From a virus, in IMG/VR virus record IMGVR_UViG_3300035698_009098, positions 1 to 23,985 of that record: a stretch of DNA of 23,985 nucleotides; one strand, given 5' to 3'. The first letter of the stretch is position 1. Each line of letters starts with the position of its first letter. Below the pieces are notes generated by a model that had not been told where the DNA came from, ran no database searches, and worked only from the letters and a program-made list of their open reading frames with translations. The position numbers were made by a program, and so were the translations under genes. Shown one piece after another: positions 14,634 to 21,547 of this stretch.

Positions 14634-15749
14634 ATGGCAGACAGAGGAACGAACATCAATGTAAGGTTGGATGTAAACATAGCTGAAAGTATAACAGCAT
14701 CAGATTCACTTGACAGAGTTCAAATAACTTTAAAATCAATAACAGAAAGCGTAACCGCAGAAGACACTCTCGCAAGATTACAAACACTGGCAAGAGCCAT
14801 TGCAGAAAGCGAAACTGCAGAAGATGCAATAGGTGGGGTAATCTTTTTCTTAAGAACGATATCTGAAGGTGTGACATTAAGTGATGCTTTGACAATTTAT
14901 CAAGAATTAATAAGAAGCATATCGGAATCAGCAACAGCAATAGACTCAATCGAAAGAACTCAATATTTAAAATCAACCATATCAGATTCGGCAACAAGCG
15001 CAGATTCAATAGATAAACTTCAAACCCTCGAAAGAACCACAAGCGAAACAGTAACTGATACAGATTCGGTAGACAGACTCCAAGACCTTGCAAGAAATCC
15101 AAACGAAACAATAACAAATTCCGATTCAATAGATAAGCTCCAAGATTTAAGCAGAAGCATGTCCGAAACAGAAACAAGCACAGATTCCATTGAGAGAGTG
15201 CAACTGATATTAAAAGCATTGTCAGAAATAATAACCGATACAGATTCGATAGACAAGCTTCAAGAATTAGCCAGAAACATCGATGAAACAATCACTAATT
15301 CAGATTCAGTAGATAGGCAGCAAGAATTAATAAGGAGCATGGTCGAAACAGAATCAGCATCAGATATCATCACAGTAAACACCACATACCTAAAAGCAAT
15401 TACAGAGATAGTACAGTCCTCAGACACTGCAGGAAGAGTTTATATGGCAAAAAGAAGTGTCGCTGAAAGCTTGACCGCCATTGATACATTGTCAAGACAA
15501 TTGGAATTAATAAGAAGTATCTCAGAAACATCAACCGCAACAGATGAAGTGGGAAGAACATTCACAGGAACCAGAGAAGTAGAAGAACTAATAGCAGTCA
15601 CAGATCAAGTGTTAAAAGTTGGAATATACACAGTCTCAATGTCTGAAGCTGTAAACTTACAGGATGCTCTTTCAAGAGGTATGGTAAATGTGACTTTAAT
15701 TGCAGAAGAAATAGGTGTGACAGAATCGCTGGTTGTTAATTATCTTTAA
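14634..15749 (+). CDS. Repeat fibre protein built of 20-residue repeats
   Basis: 371 residues: a 15-residue start (MADRGTNINVRLDVN), then 17 complete 20-residue repeats and a final one of 16 residues. The consensus is roughly I-S-E-(S/T)-x-T-x-x-D-S-I-(D/E)-(R/K)-L-Q-x-L-x-R-S; examples are TSETVTDTDSVDRLQDLARN and IDETITNSDSIDR-like units. Repeats 7, 8, 10 and 11 are closest to each other. Period and conserved hydrophobic positions suggest a solenoid or a fibrous trimer rather than a globular fold. Such SESVT...DSV repeats occur in viral fibre-like proteins. The gene starts 1 base after the previous stop, with no clear ribosome binding site, suggesting coupling. A coding-looking in-frame extension follows its TAA (see 15750). 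Probable tail or head fibre. Confidence 0.75.
   Translation: MADRGTNINVRLDVNIAESITASDSLDRVQITLKSITESVTAEDTLARLQTLARAIAESETAEDAIGGVIFFLRTISEGVTLSDALTIYQELIRSISESATAIDSIERTQYLKSTISDSATSADSIDKLQTLERTTSETVTDTDSVDRLQDLARNPNETITNSDSIDKLQDLSRSMSETETSTDSIERVQLILKALSEIITDTDSIDKLQELARNIDETITNSDSVDRQQELIRSMVETESASDIITVNTTYLKAITEIVQSSDTAGRVYMAKRSVAESLTAIDTLSRQLELIRSISETSTATDEVGRTFTGTREVEELIAVTDQVLKVGIYTVSMSEAVNLQDALSRGMVNVTLIAEEIGVTESLVVNYL
14679..15746 (+). repeat. 60-bp tandem coding repeats (17.8 copies)
   Basis: The DNA repeats every 60 bases across nearly the whole gene. The element CAGATTC(A/G)(A/G)TAGA(T/C)A(A/G) recurs at 15001, 15061, 15121 (as CCGATTC...), 15241 and 15301. The copies have diverged at synonymous sites, so this is an old array or one under selection, not recent expansion. 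Confidence 0.85.
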
Positions 15750-15869
15750 TCATTACTAGCAACATTCAGAGTATTAATAGAAAAGCCAAGAGTATCAACA
15801 AGGCTCAACAAACCAATAGCAACAATAAACATCGAAAAACCAACAGCAAAAATATCTGTTCGTAGATAA
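15750..15869 (+). other. In-frame coding extension after the fibre stop codon (readthrough or broken C-terminus)
   Basis: The same reading frame stays open for 39 codons after the TAA at 15747-15749 and ends at TAA 15867-15869. The translation looks like protein and not noise: it begins SLLATFRVLIEKPRVSTRLN and continues with KPIATINIEKPTAKISVRR, three rough K-P-x-(V/A)-(T/S/K) beta units. No ATG and no good ribosome binding site is present. It could be a C-terminal module lost through a stop mutation, a readthrough extension, or a small gene with a non-AUG start. Confidence 0.45.
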
Positions 15870-15877
15870 TCATAACA

Positions 15878-15887
15878 TTTAAATATA
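15878..15887 (+). promoter_or_regulatory. Archaeal promoter (TATA) for connector and thermosome genes
   Basis: TTTAAATATA at 15878-15887, followed by AGGAGG at 15906-15911 and ATG 15920. No other clear promoter appears before the thermosome, so this probably drives both genes. Confidence 0.65.
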
Positions 15888-15919
15888 TCATTATTAAAGA
15901 TAATCAGGAGGCAACTAAA

Positions 15920-16828
15920 ATGGGAGTACTAATTGTAGCAGACCAACCACTTGCAGGAAGTGGATATGACAAATGGATAGGTTATAAATCTGCAACACAA
16001 ACAGGAACTTATTCTGCAATTAATGGAGCAACAGGGCAAGACGTCACAGACTTGACATATTACGATGAATCAGGAACAAGTACCAGCTGGTACAAAATAG
16101 CTTATTACAATTCAGACACAACATCAACTTCTGCATTAAGTGATCCAATCCAGGGACAAAGCACAGTTTATACAACAGTTCGTAAGGTAGAATCTTTTAT
16201 ACAGAAATATACAACTACAGATTCAACAAACCCAAACACTCAGGAGATCGTAGAACTTATTAATCGAAAAGAAGATGAGATAGACTATGCTACAGGACAC
16301 GCATGGCGACTAAGATATTCAGGAACTCAGTCAGGACAGGATGCAACAGCTCAATATGAATCACATGATTTTAATGGAACACATGAGAAATATTCAGGAA
16401 TTCCAATTTATTTAAATCACAGAAGAGTAAGAGACATGGACGCAACGGAAGGAGACGTTCTTCAATTTTGGGACGGTTCAGAATGGGAAGACTGGTTGAC
16501 TGCAAGAACAGAAGGAAGAGCAAATGATTATTGGTTCGATTACATCCGAGGAATAATGTATATAAAAGGATACGTCTGGTCAAGAAAACCTCAGGCATTC
16601 AGAATTAAATATCGGTACGGAGAAACATTCTTAAACCGAGACATTGAAGACATCGCAACCAAGATGGTCTGCATAGACATTCTAACAGGAATGGATCCAA
16701 GAAGTATGGTAGTCCAGGAAGGAAGCCCAGTAATGTCTCACGCACAACGAGTGGACATCTGGACAAAAGAAGTCGATACCAAGCTTAATAGATACAAAGA
16801 GTGGCAAGTGCCATCATTAGATTATTAA
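15920..16828 (+). CDS. Head-tail connector (gp6-like adaptor) with N-terminal FN3-like domain
   Basis: 302 residues with AGGAGG and a TATA box upstream. Residues 1 to about 75 look like a fibronectin-III-type beta domain (GYDKWIGYKSATQTGTYSAI ... WYKIAYYNSD). The rest resembles gp6/gp15-type DNA-packaging adaptors. VRKVESFIQKYTTTDSTN and EIVELINRKEDEIDYATGHA give the early helices that dock on the portal. A beta strand section with aromatic residues follows (DYWFDYIRGIMYIKGYVW), then KYRYGETFLNRDIEDIATKM with a last helix. An adaptor forms a ring under the portal and receives the tail. The fused FN3-like domain would be displayed outside the neck. Family assignment rests on motif pattern and position. 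Confidence 0.7.
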   Translation: MGVLIVADQPLAGSGYDKWIGYKSATQTGTYSAINGATGQDVTDLTYYDESGTSTSWYKIAYYNSDTTSTSALSDPIQGQSTVYTTVRKVESFIQKYTTTDSTNPNTQEIVELINRKEDEIDYATGHAWRLRYSGTQSGQDATAQYESHDFNGTHEKYSGIPIYLNHRRVRDMDATEGDVLQFWDGSEWEDWLTARTEGRANDYWFDYIRGIMYIKGYVWSRKPQAFRIKYRYGETFLNRDIEDIATKMVCIDILTGMDPRSMVVQEGSPVMSHAQRVDIWTKEVDTKLNRYKEWQVPSLDY

Positions 16829-16872
16829 TTTCATCAACACAAGTATACAAGTGTTACAAGGAGGAATCAACA

Positions 16873-18489
16873 ATGAACCAAAATAATGTATTGCCAGAAG
16901 GGGCAACAAGAAATCAAGGGAAAAACGCACAAGAAGTAAACATCGCTATTGCAAAAATGGTGGCAGATGTAGTAAAGACAACACTTGGACCAAAAGGAAT
17001 GGACAAGCTTCTGGTTGACAGTTTGGGAGATGTCACCGTAACAAATGACGGAGTCACAATTCTAAGAGAAATGACCATCGAGAATCCAGTAGCAAAGATG
17101 ATGGTAGAAATCGCAAAGACCCAAGAAACAGAGGTAGGCGATGGAACAACAACTGCAGTAGTATTGGCAGGCGAACTTCTAAACAACGCTGAAGAATTAA
17201 TAAGGAAAAAGATTCATCCGACAGTAATCGCAAAAGGATACCAGCTAGCACTAGAGAAAGCAATTACTTTGTTGGAAGAGATGTCAGTGGACATATCCAC
17301 AGAAGTTGAAAAAACACCAGCATACAAAGAAACATTAATCAATATCGCAAAGACAGCAATGACAGGCAAAGGAGCCGAATCAGAACGTGAACATTTAAGC
17401 AAGATTGTTGTGGATGCAATTCTAAAAATAGCAGATGGCGACAAAGTCGACTTGGAATCAATAATGATAGAAAAGAAGACTGGGGGAGCAGTAAGAGACA
17501 CAAAGATTGTGGAAGGAATTATTCTAGACAAATCTAAAGTCCACCCAAACATGCCAAAGGGAGTAAAAAAAGCAAAACTAGCAATCATAGATTCAGGAAT
17601 TGAAATTAAGAATCTCGAAATGGATGCAAAGATAAACATCAATAGTCCTCAACAAATGCAGGAATTCATGATGAACGAAGCAACCATGATAAAAGAGATG
17701 ATTGACCAGATTATAGAATCCAAAGCAAATGTGTTAATTTGTGGAAAGAACATAGATGACGCAGCTCAACACTATCTATCCAAAGCAGGGATATTCGCAA
17801 TGCAAAGAATCGCAAGGGAAGACCTACAACGGATAAGCCTCGCAACAGGAGCAAAGATAGTAACAAGTATTAAAGATTTAACAGGAGACGATTGTGCTTA
17901 CGTAGGGGAAGTATGTGAAGAATTAGTAGGAGATTCTAACATGATTTTTATAAAAGAATGTCAGAACCCAAAAAGTATCTCAGTGATGGTAAGAGGCGCA
18001 ACAGAACAAGTGACCTCAGAAGTCAAAAGAGCACTAGATGATGCGATGGGAGACATTGCAACAATGGTAAGATCAGGAAAGGCAGTTGGTGGAGCAGGCG
18101 CAACCGAGATGAAACTCAGTGAAGCATTAATGGATTTTTCAAAAGAACACATGGGAAGAATCCAGCTATCCATCCAATCCTTTGCTAGAGCAATGGAAGT
18201 CATTCCTGAGATTTTGTCAGAGAATGCAGGATTGGATCCAATCGATACCATGGCAGAACTTCAAGCAGAAATGGCTAAGAAGAAAAACAACTGGTGCGGA
18301 ATCGATGTATATACTGGCAAGGTTATGAACTCATGGGATGAAGGAGTAATCGAACCATTGAGAGTCAAGACCCAGGCACTGACATCAGCAGCAGAAGTAG
18401 CAATGATGGTTTTGAGGATTGATGACGTTATCAGTATAATGCACAACCCAGACGAACTGAAAGCACAACGTGCACAGGAAGGAAGATAA
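16873..18489 (+). CDS. ths: Thermosome subunit (group II chaperonin)
   Basis: 538 residues, the full length of archaeal thermosome subunits. ATG 16873 is chosen because AAGGAGG (16858-16864) sits at good spacing; the open frame extends further upstream only into the connector gene. Motifs are intact: [17 protein letters not shown] (37-53), TNDG (57-60), the nucleotide-binding [15 protein letters not shown] (89-103), the ATPase Asp in RALDDA (D390), GGAGATEM near 409, and [20 protein letters not shown] near the end. The apical and helical-lid regions are present. The C-terminus ends [11 protein letters not shown] and lacks the GGM-rich tail of many cellular thermosomes. Subunits form two stacked eight- or nine-membered rings that fold proteins in an ATP-driven cycle. 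Codon use and GC match the neighbouring virion genes, indicating long residence. It lies between connector and tail genes, so folding of virion proteins is the likely role. Confidence 0.95.
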   Translation: MNQNNVLPEGATRNQGKNAQEVNIAIAKMVADVVKTTLGPKGMDKLLVDSLGDVTVTNDGVTILREMTIENPVAKMMVEIAKTQETEVGDGTTTAVVLAGELLNNAEELIRKKIHPTVIAKGYQLALEKAITLLEEMSVDISTEVEKTPAYKETLINIAKTAMTGKGAESEREHLSKIVVDAILKIADGDKVDLESIMIEKKTGGAVRDTKIVEGIILDKSKVHPNMPKGVKKAKLAIIDSGIEIKNLEMDAKININSPQQMQEFMMNEATMIKEMIDQIIESKANVLICGKNIDDAAQHYLSKAGIFAMQRIAREDLQRISLATGAKIVTSIKDLTGDDCAYVGEVCEELVGDSNMIFIKECQNPKSISVMVRGATEQVTSEVKRALDDAMGDIATMVRSGKAVGGAGATEMKLSEALMDFSKEHMGRIQLSIQSFARAMEVIPEILSENAGLDPIDTMAELQAEMAKKKNNWCGIDVYTGKVMNSWDEGVIEPLRVKTQALTSAAEVAMMVLRIDDVISIMHNPDELKAQRAQEGR

Positions 18490-18716
18490 GATACTGCAAG
18501 ATAAATGTGAGCCGAGAGATAGAAGTAAGATGCCTCCCAAGAATTCTGAACCACTCAATGAAGCTCTATTTTTCCTTTGATTAACGAAATATTTAAATAC
18601 ATGTGAATCTATAATCAGTTAAATAACAATTGCGAAACAGTACAAGTATTCTGAAAGCAGCACAAGTAGGCACAAACCAAGCATCGCAAAACGTATGTAA
18701 GTGAGTGAAAAATCAA
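18490..18716 (+). other. Intergenic region between thermosome and endonuclease
   Basis: 227 bases without a convincing gene. A T-rich CTATTTTTCCTTT at about 18566-18578 could terminate the thermosome transcript. A TATA box follows at 18591-18599. The 110 bases between TATA and the endonuclease ATG are an unusually long leader for this genome and may contain the original leader of the displaced tail gene. Confidence 0.5.
18591..18599 (+). promoter_or_regulatory. Archaeal promoter (TATA) before the tail module
   Basis: ATTTAAATA at 18591-18599, with purine-rich CGAAAT just before it as a possible BRE. It would start transcription near 18620 and drive the endonuclease plus the tail operon. It probably served the tail operon before the endonuclease inserted. 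Confidence 0.6.
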
Positions 18717-19355
18717 ATGGCTGATGCAAAATGTATAGACTGTGGAACGTCTCTAAAAAATTATAGAGCAATAAGATGTAAGTCTTGTAATTCTAAAAAC
18801 TATGGATTTAAAAAAAACTATATTCCCTACAATAAAAACAAACCTCTTTCTGATTTAATCAAAGAAAAAATAAGCACATCTTTAAAGGGAAAAAACAAAA
18901 ACAACAAATGGAACGTGGGGAGAGAACCAGCGAACAAAGGAAAAAGCCTTGAAGAAATGCATGGAGCTATTAAAGCAAAAGAAATCAAAAAAAAACAATC
19001 ATATTCACACATGGGACACATTCCTTCTAGGGAACAGATAAAAAAACAACTTAGAAGAAACCCTAAATCTTCATTAGAAATAAAATTCGAAAAAATAGTA
19101 GATAAATACAATTTACCATACAAATTCGTGGGAGATGGTGAAGTCATTATAGGAAGAAAGTGTCCAGACTTTATTCATACTAAAGGAAAAAAAATAGCAA
19201 TCGAAGTATTTTATAAAAAACACAAAGAGAAATTCAGGAATGGACTTGAATCATGGAAAGATAACCGTCAAAAAATATTTAACGATAACGGTTGGACAAT
19301 TGAATTTTTCAATGAAATACAAGTTAATGAGCACGAGGTGATGTCAAGATTGTAG
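18717..19355 (+). CDS. Free-standing homing endonuclease, Vsr/EDxHD-like, with N-terminal zinc finger
   Basis: 212 residues from ATG 18717 (a GTG 4 codons earlier is possible; neither has a good ribosome binding site). The N-terminus has Cys6, Cys9, Cys21 and Cys24 (CIDCG ... RCKSCN), a small zinc ribbon. A basic linker follows with a NUMOD3-like stretch (PANKGKSLEEMHGAIKAKEI, 71-90). The C-terminal nuclease has Glu121 (SSLEIKFEKI), CPDF with Asp151, KKIAIEVF with Glu163, and a W...R...F helix (ESWKDNRQKIFNDNGW). That is the layout of Vsr-like PD-(D/E)xK homing enzymes such as the EDxHD family. GC falls to about 22% in samples, well below its neighbours, as expected for a mobile gene. Its 3' end overlaps the open frame of the tail gene below. 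Confidence 0.75.
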   Translation: MADAKCIDCGTSLKNYRAIRCKSCNSKNYGFKKNYIPYNKNKPLSDLIKEKISTSLKGKNKNNKWNVGREPANKGKSLEEMHGAIKAKEIKKKQSYSHMGHIPSREQIKKQLRRNPKSSLEIKFEKIVDKYNLPYKFVGDGEVIIGRKCPDFIHTKGKKIAIEVFYKKHKEKFRNGLESWKDNRQKIFNDNGWTIEFFNEIQVNEHEVMSRL

Positions 19356-19369
19356 ATGCCCCAACTTCA

Positions 19370-19780
19370 GTGAAGACTCTACTAACGAGTAATTGGACTA
19401 ATTCTAATACAGATACCATCACACCAGTCATTGATTTAATAGTAAACCACAAAATCATAGACATGGGTAATAGCGACTATGTTCTTATTTACGATATGGA
19501 TGAACAGATAAGTCCATTTGGAATCGGAGCAAACGAATGGGCACACGAAGACATCGTATCAATTGACATAAGAACTACATACAAAAGAGCAACCATGACA
19601 GACATTCGTGCACACTTAATCAAAATGAAAGATGAAGTATTCAGGATCCTAAAAGCAAACATAGAGAATCCAGATACAGACTTCCAACTCGCAATCCTTA
19701 AACATAAAAAAGATTTATCTGACAAGAGTGTTGGAATAGGAAGAATGGTAATAGATGTTAGTATGAAGAAATGGTGTTAA
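19370..19780 (+). CDS. Neck / tail completion protein (start codon uncertain)
   Basis: 136 residues if translation starts at GTG 19370. The same frame is open back to 19331 and reads DVKIVDAPTSVKTLL across the chosen start, so the native N-terminus probably begins around 19349 (ATT) or earlier. GAGGTG at 19335-19340 could be its ribosome binding site. The product is alpha/beta with LLTSNWTNSNTDTITPVIDL, ISPFGIGANEWAHEDIVSID, IRTTYKRATMTDIRAHLIKM and a last strand SVGIGRMVIDVSMKKW. Between the connector and tail tube genes, tailed viruses encode the tail terminator or completion protein, so that role is inferred. The upstream region was probably rearranged by endonuclease insertion. Confidence 0.6.
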   Translation: MKTLLTSNWTNSNTDTITPVIDLIVNHKIIDMGNSDYVLIYDMDEQISPFGIGANEWAHEDIVSIDIRTTYKRATMTDIRAHLIKMKDEVFRILKANIENPDTDFQLAILKHKKDLSDKSVGIGRMVIDVSMKKWC

Positions 19781-19798
19781 TCACCAGGAGGCAAACAA

Positions 19799-19951
19799 AT
19801 GAACAAAACAGAATTAATCAAAAAGATTAACAGCACGAAAAGCGTGGTGGAATTTTACAAATTAAAAGAAGCGATAATATCTCTAATTGACGAGAAGCCT
19901 GTAGTAATCAAGTCGGCTCCAAACAAAGTAGAGAAGAAGGAGGAAAAATAA
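19799..19951 (+). CDS. Small helical protein (50 aa)
   Basis: ATG 19799 is preceded by CAGGAGG (about 19785-19791) at good spacing. The product is a two-helix-like, lysine-rich peptide (KTELIKKINSTKSVVEFYKL, then AIISLIDEKP) with a very basic and acidic tail (NKVEKKEEK). The 3' end holds AAGGAGG that serves the tail tube gene, whose ATG follows 1 base after this stop. It is too short for family assignment. Position suggests a tail-assembly accessory. Confidence 0.65.
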   Translation: MNKTELIKKINSTKSVVEFYKLKEAIISLIDEKPVVIKSAPNKVEKKEEK

Positions 19952-19952
19952 A

Positions 19953-20903
19953 ATGACGTACCCAGCAACAGTATCATGGATTGGTTACGGATGGGAGACA
20001 GAGTTCGGAACAGTGTCAACATCAATAGCAAACGCATTCGGACATGGTGTCAAAATATCTAATTTAAGCAGAAAAAACAACGTAGAGAAAGTGTACCAAA
20101 GTGGTTCAAAAAACGCACAAGTTCTACAAGAGAAAAGATATGAAGGATCCTTGAGTGCAGAATTTATACTGGCATCCCCTTGGTTTTTCAAAGGAGTCCT
20201 TGGAAAGGTCACAGACTCAGCAACAGAATCACCATTCACACACACATTCGGAGAAGCCGATGACTTGCCAAGCATATCTCTAGCAAACAATATCTCAACA
20301 GTAGCAGTAAGGCAAGCACAGTTATTGGGTGGAGTATTTAATTCGGTGACAATATCAACAGCAATCAATGAACTGGTAAGAATCAGAGCAGACATCCCAT
20401 TTGCAGATGAAACATTCAGCACATCAACATCAAGCAAAATCACAGAATCATACGCCCTTTATTCATTTGCACAAGGAACAGTTGAATTGCCAGATGGAAG
20501 CACACTTGCACAAGTACAAAATTGCGAAGTTACGATCAACAACAACGCAGAAATGATATACGGTCAAGGAAGTAGATTTGCACAATGTGCAGTAAGCAAA
20601 CAGCGAGATTATTCGGGAAGCATCACAATGGCACTAGCCGCATCAGCTGATTTATTAGAAAAATTCTATGGTGGAACAACAGGACCAGCAGACACAGTAG
20701 CTGAAAGTGCAGACTTGGTTCTAACATTTACCAATGGAAGCACAGGAACCCTGTCAAGAAGCATCACTGCAACATTCACTGGAGTAAAATTCGATGAAGA
20801 AAGCATGCCACAGGACCCAACCCAAGTAATCATGGAAGACGTATCAATCATGATGCGAAGTTGTGCCGTAGTCGCAATTGACGCAACACAAACCGCATTA
20901 TAG
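19953..20903 (+). CDS. Major tail tube protein
   Basis: 316 residues. The start (TYPATVSWIGYGWETEFGTV) and the overall pattern match tail tube proteins of archaeal and related viruses. Next come strands with GVKISNLSRKNNVEKVYQSG and RYEGSLSAEFILASPWFFKG (outer-ring strands and the 'p..l..vlG' turn). An inserted variable beta domain follows, and a C-terminal strand pair (GSITMALAASADLLEKFYGG, later ATFTGVKFDEE). Strong coupling to the previous gene and AAGGAGG at about 19937-19943 fit a highly expressed tail subunit. It is followed by the tail assembly chaperone gene and then the tape measure, the standard tail order. No sheath gene precedes it, suggesting a non-contractile tail. Confidence 0.75.
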   Translation: MTYPATVSWIGYGWETEFGTVSTSIANAFGHGVKISNLSRKNNVEKVYQSGSKNAQVLQEKRYEGSLSAEFILASPWFFKGVLGKVTDSATESPFTHTFGEADDLPSISLANNISTVAVRQAQLLGGVFNSVTISTAINELVRIRADIPFADETFSTSTSSKITESYALYSFAQGTVELPDGSTLAQVQNCEVTINNNAEMIYGQGSRFAQCAVSKQRDYSGSITMALAASADLLEKFYGGTTGPADTVAESADLVLTFTNGSTGTLSRSITATFTGVKFDEESMPQDPTQVIMEDVSIMMRSCAVVAIDATQTAL

Positions 20904-20918
20904 ATAGGAGGAATTAGA

Positions 20919-21329
20919 ATGGAAATACAAGTATCACAACCAAAACTAGAAACCAAAAAAGAAGTAGCGTATATAGAGAGAACAATTGGCATCGAAAAAG
21001 GTGGAAAGCCAAGAAAAGTAAAAGTAAGAGAAATACCAATAGAGTGGGAAGGCAAGAAAGAAATTGTAACACTGAAAAAGTGGTCATTTGGAGAGAGAGC
21101 AAAATTCACTGAGAAGTTTCTGAAAATCGAAATGATAGGAGAGATACCAAAGACAAACATCGACATGGTAAGCATGCAGATGGAATCACTATTGACAGGA
21201 ATACACGAAGCGCCATTCCCAATAACCAGAGATTATATCGAGTACGAACTTGACGGAGGAATCGGAGAGAAACTCCATAAGGAAATCGAAAAGTTCAACA
21301 AACTAAATCCAACTAAAGAAAAAAACTGA
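20919..21329 (+). CDS. Tail assembly chaperone, short (G-like) form
   Basis: 136 residues with TAGGAGG upstream (about 20904-20910). The product is alpha/beta with a Lys/Glu-rich start (VAYIERTIGIEKGGKPRKVK), EIVTLKKWSFGERAKFTEKF and a helical end (GEKLHKEIEKFNKLNP). It lies between the tail tube and tape measure genes, where tailed viruses encode the paired G and G-T chaperones that coat the tape measure during tail assembly. The last codons are GAA AAA AAC TGA, containing a slippery heptamer, and a 72-codon open frame continues in the -1 phase. Family assignment is mainly from position and frameshift architecture. Confidence 0.75.
   Translation: MEIQVSQPKLETKKEVAYIERTIGIEKGGKPRKVKVREIPIEWEGKKEIVTLKKWSFGERAKFTEKFLKIEMIGEIPKTNIDMVSMQMESLLTGIHEAPFPITRDYIEYELDGGIGEKLHKEIEKFNKLNPTKEKN
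21320..21326 (+). promoter_or_regulatory. -1 programmed ribosomal frameshift site A AAA AAC
   Basis: The heptamer AAAAAAC is in the correct phase (GAA AAA AAC TGA) directly before the stop codon 21327-21329. After a -1 slip the ribosome reads CTG AGA TGG onward. This is the X XXY YYZ pattern used in many tailed-phage chaperone genes. No strong stimulatory hairpin was identified by eye just downstream. Confidence 0.75.
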
Positions 21330-21544
21330 GATGGGCAATCAAGCATGGAACCGATAATCACGAAACCATCAGGACCCTTCAATATTTCCGATTGAAGTAT
21401 TATCTTGGAATGGGAGTAGAGGAAGTCGACAATGCTGATGCAACTTTAATCGATGCATACATGATTGCCCTTGAAGAAGTCACTAGCCAAGGCGGTGGCT
21501 CAAAGAAAGAGAATGATGAAATTGCGAGAGCATTCATGGGGTAG
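21326..21544 (+). CDS. Tail assembly chaperone -1 frame extension (T-like), made as a fusion
   Basis: A 72-codon frame in -1 phase to the chaperone gene, ending at TAG 21542-21544. It reads LRWAIKHGTDNHETIRTLQ from the shift point and continues through a helical region (YFRLKYYLGMGVEEVDNADA, IDAYMIALEEV) to KENDEIARAFMG. There is no ATG near its beginning; the first in-frame ATG is about 28 codons in. So it is best explained as the T domain of a G-T fusion of about 208 residues. In other tailed phages T binds the tail tube protein while G binds the tape measure. The usual G to G-T ratio is low, but the efficiency here is unknown. Confidence 0.75.
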   Translation: MRWAIKHGTDNHETIRTLQYFRLKYYLGMGVEEVDNADATLIDAYMIALEEVTSQGGGSKKENDEIARAFMG

Positions 21545-21547
21545 ACA

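Noticed and set aside
14656-15291. Minus-strand open frame (211 codons) opposite the repeat fibre
   Set aside because: A product of the 60-bp repeats read in reverse: Leu-rich periodic sequence, no ribosome binding site, and all other genes are on the + strand.
14679-15746. CRISPR-like 60-base periodicity
   Set aside because: The units are continuous, diverged at synonymous positions, have no spacers and are translated in frame. It is a coding repeat.
16801-16872. Upstream extension of the thermosome frame
   Set aside because: It overlaps the connector gene and adds residues unlike any thermosome N-terminus. ATG 16873 has AAGGAGG at good spacing.
18490-18716. Group I intron or intein around the first endonuclease
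   Set aside because: No intron core elements could be recognised by eye, no split host gene is evident on the 5' side, and no intein splice motifs are present. A free-standing gene is simpler, though a covariance-model search would settle it.
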